From Marchantia polymorpha subsp. ruderalis (lineage: Eukaryota > Streptophyta > Marchantiopsida > Marchantiales > Marchantiaceae), in contig AP031356.1 in the NCBI GenBank assembly GCA_037833965.1, positions 13,476,501 to 13,540,500 on the forward strand: DNA of 64,000 nt, in the 5' to 3' direction. The position numbers were made by a program, and so were the translations under genes. Positions within the stretch are counted from its first letter, which is position 1; each line of letters opens with the position of its first letter. The notes beneath the pieces are model-generated. The model saw only the letters and a program-made list of their open reading frames with translations, was not told the DNA's origin and did not search any database. Below, in pieces: positions 13,960-25,343 of the stretch.

Positions 13960-14815
13960 GATGGTAGCGTGTGAAGAGGGTGGAGATGGTATTTTTACAA
14001 AAAAAATTGTGTGTGAGAAACCAAACTCCATATGCTCTTTCTCTTGCAGAAACATGTTGTTTACCTCTAGACGCTGAAGTTCTATACTTGATCATCACTT
14101 ACATCAGAAGTGTGAAATCTTTTGATGCTTCTTGCCTTACTCTTAAGCATTTAGTGCCACACGTGCCAAAGGATGGTTAGCGGATGTGATAACTTGGTCT
14201 TTGAGGTGGAATGTGACGGAACGCGATTGGGACTTGCAACCTATAGCACTACATGAACTTCTAAGAAAGGAATTTTTGAATATTATTTGGAGCAAGCGCG
14301 ACACTAAGATGCAGTTTTATCACCTTAAATCCTGTGCTTTCTTTATTGTGAACATGTTACATACTTGCAAAACTCTCTACGTCCTTACGTCATATTATTG
14401 CTAAGAATAGAACTGGATCTCATAGGCTTGAAATTGAAGAAGTACGGTGGCTTAATATTGATAGGAGTGAACGTGTTTGTAGATTATGTGACGGTGGGTA
14501 CATTGAGCATGAAAAATATATATTTGTTACTTGTTCTAGGTATGAAGACATTAGGCTTGCTCATAATGTAGATGTGGAGAATTTATATTCTTTTTTACAG
14601 TTAGTTCCTTTTGATTTAGGTTGCTACATAAAAAACATTATTAGTTACCGTTCTAGTGCTTTTGTTACTAGCTAGGGATTGGCCTTTGGGATCTTTTACC
14701 TTGTTTGTGGTTTTTGCTTGTATTGTGTTTTTCAGCCTTTTGACCCTTTGGGTCCCACAGGCTTGGTCTATTACCATTTACCATTGTGTTATAATAAAAA
14801 ATCATTAAAAAAAAT
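13960..14815 (+). mobile_element. Degenerate LINE (non-LTR retrotransposon) 3' end
   Basis: Conceptual translation with frameshifts gives, in order, a segment containing LCVRNQTPYALSLAETCCLP and LDAEVLYLIITYIR (14000-14115), a segment with KEFLNIIWSKRDTKMQFYH (14265-14325), and a final zinc-binding segment RVCRLCDGGYIEHEKYIFVTC with a following YEDIR (14470-14550). This order is typical of the C-terminal region after the reverse transcriptase in plant and animal LINE-like ORF2 proteins. The frame changes at least twice. The coding end is followed by a 3' tail with PFDPLGPTG-type sequence and ends AATAAAAAATCATTAAAAAAAA near 14815. It is dead and 5' truncated. Confidence 0.7.
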
Positions 14816-15970
14816 CCTCGTGTTGGAACTCAAATTTTCAAGTTATTATTTTTAGATCTATCTGTGATGATTGGATACTTTTAGAAGTTTCACTAGGTAC
14901 CATTTATTGATGATTACTTGAAATTTGAGCATATTTAATTTGCACAGACAAAACTCCTAGTTCTTTATAACTCACAATATGAAAGATCTATGCACAAATA
15001 ATGATGAAAACTATACTTTTCAATAATTTAGAAGATACTACAAAAAGTACTATATAAATCATGATAATATATCATGATTTATACTTTGCAACAAAATGTT
15101 GCTTTTAGAGTTTGAAGTTAACTATGTTTAAGAAATATATTTATAAAAAATAATATATTAAAAGTTTATATTGTAATATTTGAAAGATTTTTACTTTTTA
15201 ATGCAATTAAATTCTTGACATCAATTGGATGGATTCACAAACGGATCAAATATATTTTAAAGATCAACATTATTTGAAAATGTTTGAATATATAACTTGA
15301 TATACTTGGATATATGACTTGATAATATTTGATAGTAGCTTATAATTTATTTTTAATATAATTTTTTGGATATTTTTGTGCATTTCATTAAAATAAAGAA
15401 TAATTGTCTACACTTCTCATACAAAATGTTTGAATTTTGAGCTTATTTATCCATTTTCGAAATACATTTTATTAAAACTAAGGATAATGATAACAATGTG
15501 GTGATTTTGAAACAAATTTTTTTACTCAGAAAATCTTAATTAAAAGAGTTTAAATTTTTGTCAATAAGCTTAAAAGAATATTGCTATGAATCATGAAATA
15601 TAAATATTGATTAATCAAAAAACTTGGAACTTGGTGGAACTTTCAAAGATTCAATATTATTAGGTCGATAGAATTATGAATGTTTAAGTCAAAGTAAATT
15701 CCAAGAAGATATATAAGATGAACACCAATACAATTTTGTTTAATATATCAAATTATAATACCATTATAATCGTCAAATAATCTTATAATTGTGTGATTAG
15801 ACACATCACTGTGATTATATTCATATATTTAGTATTTGCAGCAAATGCATGTACAAGTCAAATGTTCATTTATTTTGATTAAATTAAAAATCACATGTTT
15901 CATAGGTTTCTACATACCAAGTTGTATATCCAAATACTATTAAGAAGCCGATATTTATTTCTTAGAATAT
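14816..15970. other. AT-rich intergenic DNA
   Basis: No gene-like signal seen; composition like the tracts on either side. Confidence 0.55.
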
Positions 15971-15972
15971 TT

Positions 15973-16065
15973 GACGAGGAAAACTGGCAAGAATTCAACA
16001 AGCTGATCTTTATTTCGTCTTTCTGTTTTGTACTCATTGTTGAATTCTTGCAAGTTTTCCTCGTC
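15973..16065. ncRNA. microRNA-precursor-like foldback
   Basis: Arms 15973-16001 and 16037-16065 are 29 bases each and complementary except at one position. They are separated by a 35-base loop, for a total of 93 bases. Size and near-perfect pairing suit a plant microRNA or siRNA-producing hairpin. No known mature microRNA sequence was recognised, and a plain inverted repeat is equally possible. The nearest gene is the fucosyltransferase, whose 3' end is about 750 bases away on the opposite strand. Confidence 0.35.
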
Positions 16066-16810
16066 ATTCCTTCCATACATTTGACGTCTTCTTTTCCGAT
16101 GAATGCCTTCACTCTGTCAAATCTAGACGTCCTAGCCCTCAGGAGTCCAACAACAACAGCAACAATCTTCCTCTGGTTTTATATCTTTAGTAGCGCGCTT
16201 GGCGTGCATGCTCGACGATGATCTAGTTTGCTGTTCTCAAAAAGCTCCACGAATACTGTCCTACATAAAGTACAGTTATTCAGGTTTTCTCCGCTGTCAT
16301 GAGTATTCTAACACAGAGCTTGAAGTACATGAAGTGACCTACTGACTAATACAATACTGGAACCTGAATACAGACTTTTCAAGACCCAAGCGTGAAGCAA
16401 TTATGAGGGATGGAAATGTCACGAACAGGAAGACAGGTTATCTTTCCAGGTTATCTTTCCAGAGCAGCATGTTAATCTCAAGCAGCCACTTGCTCTCGCC
16501 AGCACGTGCAGTGGAAACAAAACTCAAGGTTTCTACACCACCAAGCTCGTGAATTGTGTGTCAAATTGACCAACGGGAATCTAGTCGCACCAGATAACGA
16601 AGCAGCAATCATCGGCCTCCTCCTCCTTCTTCTTCTGCTTTGGCAAGGGTCCTCATCTGCAACTCTGCAACTTTGCCACCTCTATTTCTCGCGATCACTT
16701 GCGTGCACAGCCAGCCAGCCAGCAGATTGCGACAGCTAACATAAATCCATCCGTCGAGGCCGAGCAACTAATTTATCGAACCAACCAATCGAAGCTCTCG
16801 AGATTTCAGT
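16066..16810. other. 3' flank of the fucosyltransferase gene
   Basis: Composition becomes more balanced here, consistent with 3' untranslated sequence of the minus-strand gene that ends at 16811. A pyrimidine-rich tract lies at about 16615-16645. Nothing else supported. Confidence 0.5.
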
Positions 16811-18682
16811 CTAGAAATCAGTAACGAGATGAATTCCGGCGTACTTGTTGGAAAGCTCGATGTCGAGCACGGGCCGAACGTATGGCGCTCTCTCCATAAG
16901 ATTACCGCCTTGAACGGGATCTAGGCGACAGGACCAGCCCACGCCGGGGCCCTGCATGGCCACATCGACGGTCTCGCCGCGCCGGCACACATCGCGCCTG
17001 GTGCCATTGGGGAAGTCATCTCGGTACTCGATGAAGTAGGGAACGAGGGCCCCATACGCTTGCGCTAAGCCTCCGAACGTGGAGATGGGCGTCACCAGCA
17101 GCTGGTCCGAGAAGCTGAGTAGCAGAATCTCCGCGAACGCCTCGACGTCTTCGTCCACATTGTTCAATCGCTGCCTCTGGGAGCTCGTGAGCTGCACCAG
17201 GCTCACGTCCTCTCCCGACGCCGTGATTGGATTGTTGAGGTAGATGTTGTTCACGTGCTCGTACAAGCCGTGCTTCAGCGAGGCGATGAATACCTTGATC
17301 ACTGGCGCATTTTTAATGTCCGTGAGGGTCTGCTTCCGCTCCGAGACCTCGGCGACAGATTGCGACACATTGGGCAGAATGCCTTCCCTCCATAGGCAAT
17401 CCACGACGCGGCTGTTCACCATCGCCTCATTGATCCCGCCTCGCCTGAACCGCATCTGAATGCCCACCCGGCGAGCTCCGTCCTTTCGGAATAAGTATGC
17501 GTGTGCTAAGTGCTTAACCCTGCTCCACAGTGAATCTCCTGGGAGCACGACGCTTCTCAAGATTCTGGTCAGAATCATTCTGTCGGGGAATTGGTCCTCG
17601 AAGATTGGCATGAAGCTCAGAACGGTGAACAGCCTGGGAATCGTGTTTATGCAGCCGCTCCACGAAACGAAGGGGACGTGGGAGTAGTACATCTGCTCCG
17701 TCTCACAGTAGAACCGAGGAAGTGCCTGGTACAAGTGAGCCGTGTCCGGGGACGCGACTACGGCGAAGTCTCGAGGCCGCCATGGAAAGGATACATTTGG
17801 AGATTGATACCTCCCCTTGTCCGCCGCAGATGCTGTTAGCTGCGAGGATGCGTTCTGCTTGAAATAGGCAAAGTGTTTGTTGATTTCCGAGAAGAATTCA
17901 TCGTCCGATTGGAACGTATGGTTCCTGGAGCGAGTCAAGAGCAGCTGTGAGGAATTCAGGAACCACGATGAGCCCACGAAGGGCTCGCAAGTGTATTCAG
18001 TAAGAAGGGTTTCATGGGCGACCAGGAGGATTCTTTGGGTGGCGAGGGCGAAGGCGAAGGCGGACGAGAGGACCAGGATTTTGTTTCCCAGTCCAGCTCC
18101 GGAATTTGTGTCGGCGAGGACGAATTTGCACCCGGGGACGCTGTCTTTCCTGTCGAGAAAATACTTTGTCACATTGCCCACCCTTTGAGTGCACGCTCTG
18201 TGAAGCTCCGAGTACTCTTCCATCACCTGCTCCCACGCCGGATCCCTCGGGTATTTCTTGCTGTGGCTTCTATCGTCGTACATCGTCTGCAGTTCCCATC
18301 TGCTGGAGCAAGGATTTCTCCGGTTCCACTCCGCTTTCTCCTTCTCGTTGATGTTCTCCAGCCGCGCGTTTGTGACGAGTGATCTCGTTCGCCTCAGAGC
18401 TTGCAGCAGCAGCGTACCGTGAGGACGAGAAGGAGGGAGCCCATTCTGGTCACCGGAGTCATTTAGATCTTCAGCGTCGACTTTGCTGGAGATGAAGGAG
18501 GAATTTCTGGACCACTGGACAGGAACGACGCTGATTACAGTGGTGCTGACAATTCGATTGTCCAGCCATTCCACTAGGCAGAGGAGGACGATTGTCAGCC
18601 CAAGTAAGCGCCACTTCGTGAAGAAGCCTTCTCCTCGTCCTCGTCCTCCATCGTCTGGATTGGTAGGGGCAGCCGTAAGCAT
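16811..18682 (-). CDS. FUT: GT37 fucosyltransferase (plant xyloglucan/arabinogalactan fucosyltransferase family), intronless
   Basis: The frame encodes 623 residues from the first ATG (18680-18682). The open frame runs 11 codons further upstream to a TTG just after an in-frame stop, but has no earlier ATG. A short basic N-terminus is followed by one membrane segment (about residues 25-40, WRLLGLTIVLLCLVEWL), which fits a type II Golgi enzyme. The lumenal part carries GT37 hallmarks: GAGLGNKILVLSSAFAFAL (about 195-213), CEPF-GSSW (about 232), GIQMRFRRGG (407-416) for donor binding, and STFGGLAQAYGALVP (534-548). Family members transfer fucose from GDP-fucose to cell-wall glycans. The acceptor cannot be told from sequence. 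The absence of introns is clear from the uninterrupted frame. There is no frameshift, so it looks intact. Confidence 0.93.
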   Translation of the reverse strand: MLTAAPTNPDDGGRGRGEGFFTKWRLLGLTIVLLCLVEWLDNRIVSTTVISVVPVQWSRNSSFISSKVDAEDLNDSGDQNGLPPSRPHGTLLLQALRRTRSLVTNARLENINEKEKAEWNRRNPCSSRWELQTMYDDRSHSKKYPRDPAWEQVMEEYSELHRACTQRVGNVTKYFLDRKDSVPGCKFVLADTNSGAGLGNKILVLSSAFAFALATQRILLVAHETLLTEYTCEPFVGSSWFLNSSQLLLTRSRNHTFQSDDEFFSEINKHFAYFKQNASSQLTASAADKGRYQSPNVSFPWRPRDFAVVASPDTAHLYQALPRFYCETEQMYYSHVPFVSWSGCINTIPRLFTVLSFMPIFEDQFPDRMILTRILRSVVLPGDSLWSRVKHLAHAYLFRKDGARRVGIQMRFRRGGINEAMVNSRVVDCLWREGILPNVSQSVAEVSERKQTLTDIKNAPVIKVFIASLKHGLYEHVNNIYLNNPITASGEDVSLVQLTSSQRQRLNNVDEDVEAFAEILLLSFSDQLLVTPISTFGGLAQAYGALVPYFIEYRDDFPNGTRRDVCRRGETVDVAMQGPGVGWSCRLDPVQGGNLMERAPYVRPVLDIELSNKYAGIHLVTDF

Positions 18683-18715
18683 CGTGTACGTACTCGAGTA
18701 ATCAAGAGATCCCAA

Positions 18716-19490
18716 AATTTAAGTCCTGTTCTGAGCTCTAGCTGTGTAAGGGAGCTTGAGGTCGGTCAGCCCGTACTCTGTTGCATACAGGTCAGAAGAA
18801 CAGCACATGTGTGCAGCTCTCTTCTCCCAGGGGCTGCAGCATAGACAGAATTTACGGTGAAAAGCTTTTGACGCCCTCAGATTGATTGCTTTGAGGAGAG
18901 TTGAGAGGGCATCGGAACGTACGCAATAAAATTAAGCTGGGAAACGCTCAGACAGAAGGACACAGATAAAGTTGGACAAAACAAGAGAAACTGTCAGAGG
19001 AAGAAAATCAAGGGACGTCCAAAGCTGAACAGTGAAGACGAAGGTGAAAACAGAAATTTGAGAAGTAATTCGAGGCAGGAGAAAAAGGCGAATCGAACAT
19101 ACGGTGTGTTGATTCTTCCTGAAATCGAGGATTTTCAAAAGCCCGAAGAGACTGAAATTGTCTATTCCACCTGAGGCACTCGCAGGTCTTATCAGATCGG
19201 AGCATCAGTGGACGGCCCTTGTATGGTATGAAGGGAGAGCTTTCATGGAGAAGAGCCCTTTGTGTGAACTCATTTCCTGCCACGTCAAATCTCCGGAGTT
19301 GTAAACGTACAACAAGAAGTCCTCCACGACCAGTAACTTGCTACGAAATTCTTTCAATTTAATACTCGTTACGATTGCAAGATTCTCGAGCTCTCAAAGC
19401 TTTACACCAACGCAGTCTCAGTCTGCTACAGTATAGGGCAATGCTCGCAACAGACGTTAAGCATGCAGCGATTTGTTTCCGTTTTGAAAT
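18716..19490. other. 5' flank of the fucosyltransferase gene
   Basis: Holds the likely promoter and leader of the minus-strand gene. Several short minus-strand frames exist, but none resembles a known protein, and no TATA box stands out. Confidence 0.45.
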
Positions 19491-19902
19491 TTGAGGGCTT
19501 CTGCGTCAGCCCGTGACTTTGAAGATGCCCTGCTAACAACAATTGACCTTCAACTCAGACGTGTCAGATATTTGTCCGTCCGCGAAGGAGAGATACATGC
19601 TGATGGAGAAAAGGGAAAGTTGCCCATCCTGTTTATTTGCATCAGAGGTACATCTTACATCGATGCCAAGTCGCACCTCCATAACTGCACGTTTGAGGTA
19701 GGACGTGTTTGTGTATATTATATTATATATATATATATGTACGTATGTACATATATATATACACACACACACGTAATTGCATTAGCAGTCGTAGAGATTT
19801 TGCAATTTGAACTTCTGGGAAAGTGAACTACTATGAATTTCAGGGCGTCTACATATTCAGAAGTGCTCGATACACGGTTGAACAGGAGACATCAAGAGAT
19901 GT
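19491..19902 (+). CDS. Possible gene fragment, two exon-like blocks with beta-helix-like sequence
   Basis: A frame open from 19491 reads DFEDALLTTIDLQLRRVRYL, then SVREGEIHADGEKGKLPILF and ICIRGTSYIDAKSHLHNCTF, to a possible GT donor near 19697. A second block from about 19844 (after CAG) reads GVYIFRSARYTVEQETSRD and ends at a strong GTAAGT-like donor at 19902. Joined, SHLHNCTFE-GVYIF has the short-strand/turn pattern of right-handed parallel beta-helix proteins. I do not recognise the family. No start or stop exons were found and downstream sequence gives only a short unrelated frame, so this may be a relic. Confidence 0.25.
19715..19775. repeat. TA/TG and CA microsatellite
   Basis: Alternating TA runs broken by GTACGTATGTAC, followed by a CA run. 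It lies in the putative intron between the two blocks described above. Confidence 0.85.
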
Positions 19903-20205
19903 AAGTGCAACATCGGCCTCTCCCTTTTATCGCAGTATATGATCACAAATTTCATCGCGCTTTTTATGTTGTGGTTCTCCTATTGTTCTCATCATAACTG
20001 CTTTTCATGATAGCAGTACAAGCCGTCACTAGGAAGAGAGTGACTTTGCACATATGTTGGGAGTCTAGGGACTTCCCCAGTAGCGTGGGGTGCAGAGATT
20101 TCTCAGATCCAGAGTTTGCAAGTAAGGATTTGCAATTAGCGAGGTGCGACAGGTGTATAGTAGAGGACTATATAACTATGTACGTAACTATTGACTCAAA
20201 ACCTG

Positions 20206-20260
20206 CGTAGTGGTCATCGCCAATAAGAACTGCCAGTTCTTATTGGCGATGACCACTGCG
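20206..20260. repeat. Short-loop palindrome
   Basis: Arms 20209-20232 and 20234-20257 are 24 bases each, perfectly complementary, around a single central base. One G:T position and two more pairs extend the stem to 20206 and 20260. Confidence 0.95.
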
Positions 20261-20752
20261 TGAAGTGCTGCTTTGTTAGCTGCGAGACCGACGAGCAGTC
20301 CAGCCTATTTAGTACCTACTTCAAAGTACTGTACTGCAATCACTACGAGGCGGCGCATCTACGTTCTGACTAAACTTTGGTTACTTTGAATAACGGAGTA
20401 TTCCGCTGCTGCGGCTTTCGTCGACGAATCCCTTATCAAGCGCGAAAGGAATCGAGAGCATCAAAGCATTTTTCTGTCCAAAGTGGCTGCAGGGACTGTA
20501 ATCTAGACCAAATATGGGTCCATTCGGTTTAAATTCCGACAAGGGGACTCCATTTTGATGCTGGCCTCTAAATTAACTCTTCTTGTAGACTTTGACGTGC
20601 TCATCGGGTCATTCTCCCCTTCCGTCTCTGTAATCACACCCGGTTCATCAACGGTCACCTCAAAATTTTGAAAAAGTCTCTGTAATGAAGGACCAATTGA
20701 TCCCAGTTGAAATTTATCGCTTTCTTGAGATGCTACGTGACACTTTGTGGTT

Positions 20753-20952
20753 CAAGATCAACCCGCATATTCGGGTCACACTCTTCAGAATTAAAGAAAA
20801 TTTGAACATTCTGGTCTTCACTTACTTCCAAGTCTTCCCCTTGCACCATCACTCAAGATCAACCCGCATATTCGGGTTTAACTTCTAAATGAAATAAAAT
20901 CTGAACATTCTGGTCTTCACTGGCTTCCAAGTCTTCACCTTGCACCATCACT
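20753..20952. repeat. Tandem duplication, about 100-bp unit, two copies
   Basis: Copies start at 20753 and 20854, both with CAAGATCAACCCGCATATTC. They share the end CTTGCACCATCACT and differ by scattered substitutions and small indels. No coding potential is seen. The sequence could be a piece of an old LTR element, but no partner LTR was found. Confidence 0.85.
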
Positions 20953-21572
20953 GAACTGAAGAAATGAGCATGGAATATAATGAAGTCACTTCACTAAATA
21001 TAACCACAAGTCAAGACTCAATTTAGTCTTATATAAAGTTTGTCCAGTTGCTCACTGGACATGACACTTCAACAGAACCCTCTGTCATCATCGGTAAAAA
21101 ATATTTCTTCGATTACCTCCATTGCATACATATAGAGTGTAGCTTATGTAACTTTTGTTATATCTCATGGATTTATATCGATGAAGATAGATGGTGTAAA
21201 GATTTCTGTCGTGTGGATGTTTGAATGTTGTATGATCTATTATCTTGTCATTTCAGTATAACTATGACCTATAGTTTTACCGACCATGGATTTTCATGCT
21301 CCTCACGATGAGGAAGCTGCTCGCTGCACATCTTCTTGCAAAATCCCTTGCAAGAGTTCGGAAATCTCAATGTAATTGAGGTTCTCACAATTACTCTGGA
21401 AGTAGCTTGCACGTGGTATTAGTAGTTTTCCCATTTCACTTACAGATCAGAACTTATTCTAATATTAGATCCCACATAAGCGCGAGCATAGTTCAGATCA
21501 AGTGAGGTCTGAAAAATAGCTCTCTTTGTAAACGTAAAACCAAGAAATATAGTGAAACATTGAAGCAAACCC

Positions 21573-21693
21573 ACCAACTTATAAACGTGAGACACCAACT
21601 ATAATGTGTTCACCCTCAAGATAGCTACGTCTACCAACTTATAAACGTGAGACACCAACATATATCGTGTTCACCCTCAAGATAGCTACGTCT
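21573..21693. repeat. Tandem duplication, 60-bp unit, two copies
   Basis: Copies begin at 21573 and 21633 with ACCAACTTATAAACGTGAGA and both end with AAGATAGCTACGTCT. A third copy starts after 21693 but breaks off within a few bases. A TATA-like motif (CTATAAATAG) follows near 21790; no gene is seen downstream of it. Confidence 0.85.
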
Positions 21694-22430
21694 ACCGACA
21701 AAACTCACACACGTGAATCTCTTACTCAGGTCTGTCAAATCCGCAAATACTCTTTGTAGCCGAGCTATTTAACCTAGGCAATCATTCTAGCTATAAATAG
21801 CTATAGCCTGGAGTTAGCCTCAACACTCTTCATTATCCAACATAATAATAAAAATTGAGCACATCAAAGAGCCCAAATTTAAATTATATACCTAAGTTTA
21901 AGTTTTTCATATCTTAAGTCATGTCACATGAATGCAAGATTGATCCAAAATGATTGTATTTTCATACTCTATATATGCAAGCATATTACAAGAGATGGAT
22001 AAAAATAAGCATAAAAACTTAAATTTCTTTGAATCATAAAAAAGTATGATGGATTGACATGTTTTCATCAATAATTAATGTTTTATTCTAAATATACAAA
22101 AAAATAAAAAGATTTGGTATCATAAGCCATTATTGTGTTGTCACGTTACTAGTAGTAGAATATGATAACAAGCGTATCTATTTATATGAACGTTGTGACT
22201 TAATTAAGAATGATCATACCTTAGTGTCATTCAAAAAATTATTCACTCTTCACTAAGATACAATCTTAGTGAATCTTTGTACAGGTCTTGGTAGTTGGAA
22301 GGATGTTAAGACTCCAAGAGTTTAGACATTATGATACATCATGATGTAGAGATGGAAGTAATTAAATCAAAATGAAGATGAAATGGAGTTATAATTAGAG
22401 TACAATGTCTCGTTGTTATTGCTTCATACC

Positions 22431-22523
22431 TTCATTCAACTATTCACACAAGATGATAAATGTCATCTCTCAATGGAAGAGTAGATGACAAGTATCAACA
22501 TCTTGTGTGAGTAATTGAGTGAG
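22431..22523. repeat. Imperfect hairpin
   Basis: 22431-22455 pairs with 22499-22523 with several mismatches (core CACACAAGATG / CATCTTGTGTG). An inner stem, TGTCATCT / AGATGACA, lies nearer the loop. The shape is microRNA-precursor-like but less well paired than the foldback near 16 kb. Confidence 0.55.
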
Positions 22524-25150
22524 GATTGAGATGAGATGATGTGATCTAGATGAATGAAGATAAAATCTTAGTGTATGCAATCAAGAATATCAACTTTGAT
22601 GGGATTGGATTAGCTTTATAGGATCAAGGTGTTTATAAGATTCCAAATGTTTCAACCATATATCATATAAAGTGTATTTCAGAGTTGAAGTATTATCAAA
22701 TTGGAGTGAAGATGACATGGAATCATAAATAGTTGAAGAGACTCCAGATTTACAATTATCACATTCTTACCACCGTCCAATTATTTCTTAGTACATCAAT
22801 TACTAAGATATCTTCAAAGTGTAGTTGCACTTCAATCTTCATCACTATTTTGCATTTGTTTTAGCTCTATCTTCATTCGTTATTCTCCATATGATTGCTT
22901 AATCTGATTGAAACTCTACAATGAAAATTTTGTTGCTCATTATATTTGAATTGTCCATCACTTCTCAAACTTTGTAGATTATCAACAATTGTTTTTCTTT
23001 TGCTCTCTAAAAAATTTCATTAAATTCATCCTTAGTGTCTCATAAAAAATATCAATCAACCATTGAGTATAATACCAGAGGTTATGCAAATCATGTATTT
23101 CAAATTTGTTACAATTTTATAATTTTCATTGAATCAAGGCAAAACTTTATTGGATGGAGTGTGTTTAGGATTGAGTTTTTAAATCTTAATTTACTTTTAT
23201 AATATAATTAAATGTGTCAAAGAAGGATTATTTCAGATTCATTTATTTTCCTCATTGTACTTTATGATGCAAACTGACAAATTATATTTTTTTATGAGAG
23301 AGTTTAGATTTGAAATTATCATTTGTTACATCTTTCAACATTGAGGTTTGAAGTAATCACTTATGTTACTTTAAGTTATCTTCCAGTAGTTTTATAAAGA
23401 ATGTTGGCAAAAAATAAATTATCATTTCTTTCTAGTTTCATTGAAACTCCGTTAGTTCAAAGAAATATTTTGATTTTTTGTGAAATTTAACTTACAAAAT
23501 CCATATGAGTGTTGATTAATGTGTTTTGACTGGATACAAACTTCAACTTAAGTTGAAATATGTTGACTTTAATAGAAACCAAAATTCATTTTTCACTTTC
23601 ACTAATGGAAATTTTTGGATGAATATGAGATCTTTTGACAACTTCTTTTAAATTTTGAGTCCTTATATTGGATTATTTGAAAAGAAGAAGTGACAAATTT
23701 GAAACTCAATAAAATGAGCTACATATAAGTTCAAAAATTAAGCATTTAAGAAAATAATTATAATAATTTTATGAGATGTCAAAAACAAAATTAGCATTCA
23801 TGAGTATATTTTAAAAAACTCGAGAACGTTGTGAGATTTTAGAAGTGTTTAATAGTAACATTCAAAAGTTTATAAAACTTACATCTTTTTGTAAATTATA
23901 AATGAAAGTCAATTCAAATCATTTTTAATGCATGTAAGATGTGATGATTATGTTATAAATTTATTAATTGTCACTATTTTATTATAATTGCTATAATAAT
24001 TGTTCCAAACGTGTAATGTCAATAAATTTCCTAACAATTGAATATGATTATATTTCATGTTATTTTGAAGTTTGCATTAATTGAAGCAACGATTGTTGTG
24101 TTATATCGAAATTGATACAAATGATTGTAAATTTACACTAGTTCATAACGTCAATTATTATATTCAAATATTTGAAAATTTGTGTAAAAATCTCTAACCG
24201 TTGAAAATTAATGAGATTTTGCTAAAACTAAATCAAAAAAATTTCAATTATTTACAAATTTTGAATAATAATGAATGATACAAATGTCAAACAACGAGAG
24301 TTAATTGTAAATTTTCAATCATCTCAAAAAATCAAATGAAAAAAATAGCATAAGAGTATTGAAGTGTAATCATTTATTTAAATTATCTTGGATATTAATC
24401 TATGGTCATGATTCTGAATATTTTTAGGGTGAAATGGTTTTAGCAAAACAACGGTAGAAACGTGCAGCAAATCCTATTCAAAATTTCATGTTTGTTTAGT
24501 GTAATAGATTTATCCTCTATTTCTAAACCATATTTGATATGACAAAAAGTCCAATTTTTTTAAAACTAATCCATGAAACTATAAGATTACTGTTTATATT
24601 AAAATTTTTGAATGTTGTCATTATGATGTGATACTTCTTGATATAAATCGTGCTTCACACCTATAGACAAAAAAATTACTTATGATCATCTTTGCTATTA
24701 TTTGTGTAAATACATCACAAAGTGATAACATTTTCCAAATGATATTTGAAATGTTCATTAAAGTCATTTTTTAAGGTGATTACACACAGATGTTTGATAA
24801 TAATATTATGAAGATAAATTTTCTAAATATTTATTCTATTTACTTTTTAGCATTGATGTTAAAACTTTTCTTAACATTAATGCTATAAATTTGATTGTGT
24901 TGATTGTTGCAATATTTTATATTTGAATTTAGATTTAATAATATTGTTTTGATTTTAATACAAAATTGAAGCAATTTCAAGAAGCGGTTAATTATACCTT
25001 AATTCAGACCAATTATTCCTCACCCTGCTATACTTTTACAAAAAAAAGTTTTGTGATTGGTCAAAGATAAGATGCAAGGACATAGATATAGTTTCGTGGG
25101 AAGAATTAGAAGTAGTGCAGATTCATGGAATGGGTTGGCATGTTCTTCTG
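22524..25150. other. AT-rich intergenic DNA
   Basis: No recognisable gene, RNA or mobile element. Frames are short in all directions. Confidence 0.55.
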
Positions 25151-25169
25151 ATTGTTCTTTGCTCCCGGG

Positions 25170-25286
25170 ACTTATGCGCTTGTAAATAGGGGACTCGAGT
25201 ATTTGCACGAACATTGTGTCACTCCAGATGTACACAAAAACTTAAAAGTATCCAACATTCTATTTGACGGAAAATTTAACGCTAAG
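25170..25286 (+). pseudogene. Receptor-like kinase exon relic
   Basis: The frame reads [15 protein letters not shown] then [22 protein letters not shown] and ends at a GT (25287), exactly where many plant receptor-like kinases have an intron before the DFG exon. It corresponds to subdomains VIa-VIb. The catalytic loop HRDLKxxN reads HKNLKxxN, so the catalytic Asp is Asn and the Arg is Lys. No flanking kinase exons were found. It is a single decayed exon in AT-rich DNA. Confidence 0.65.
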
Positions 25287-25343
25287 GTAATGTCAATGTA
25301 TAAGGCTTTGTCACTCTCGTTGTTCATCGATCACATTGTGTGA

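Noticed and set aside
20500..21830. Possible LTR retrotransposon (TATA-like CTATAAATAG, tandem duplications)
   Set aside because: No second LTR, primer-binding site or coding domain could be found.
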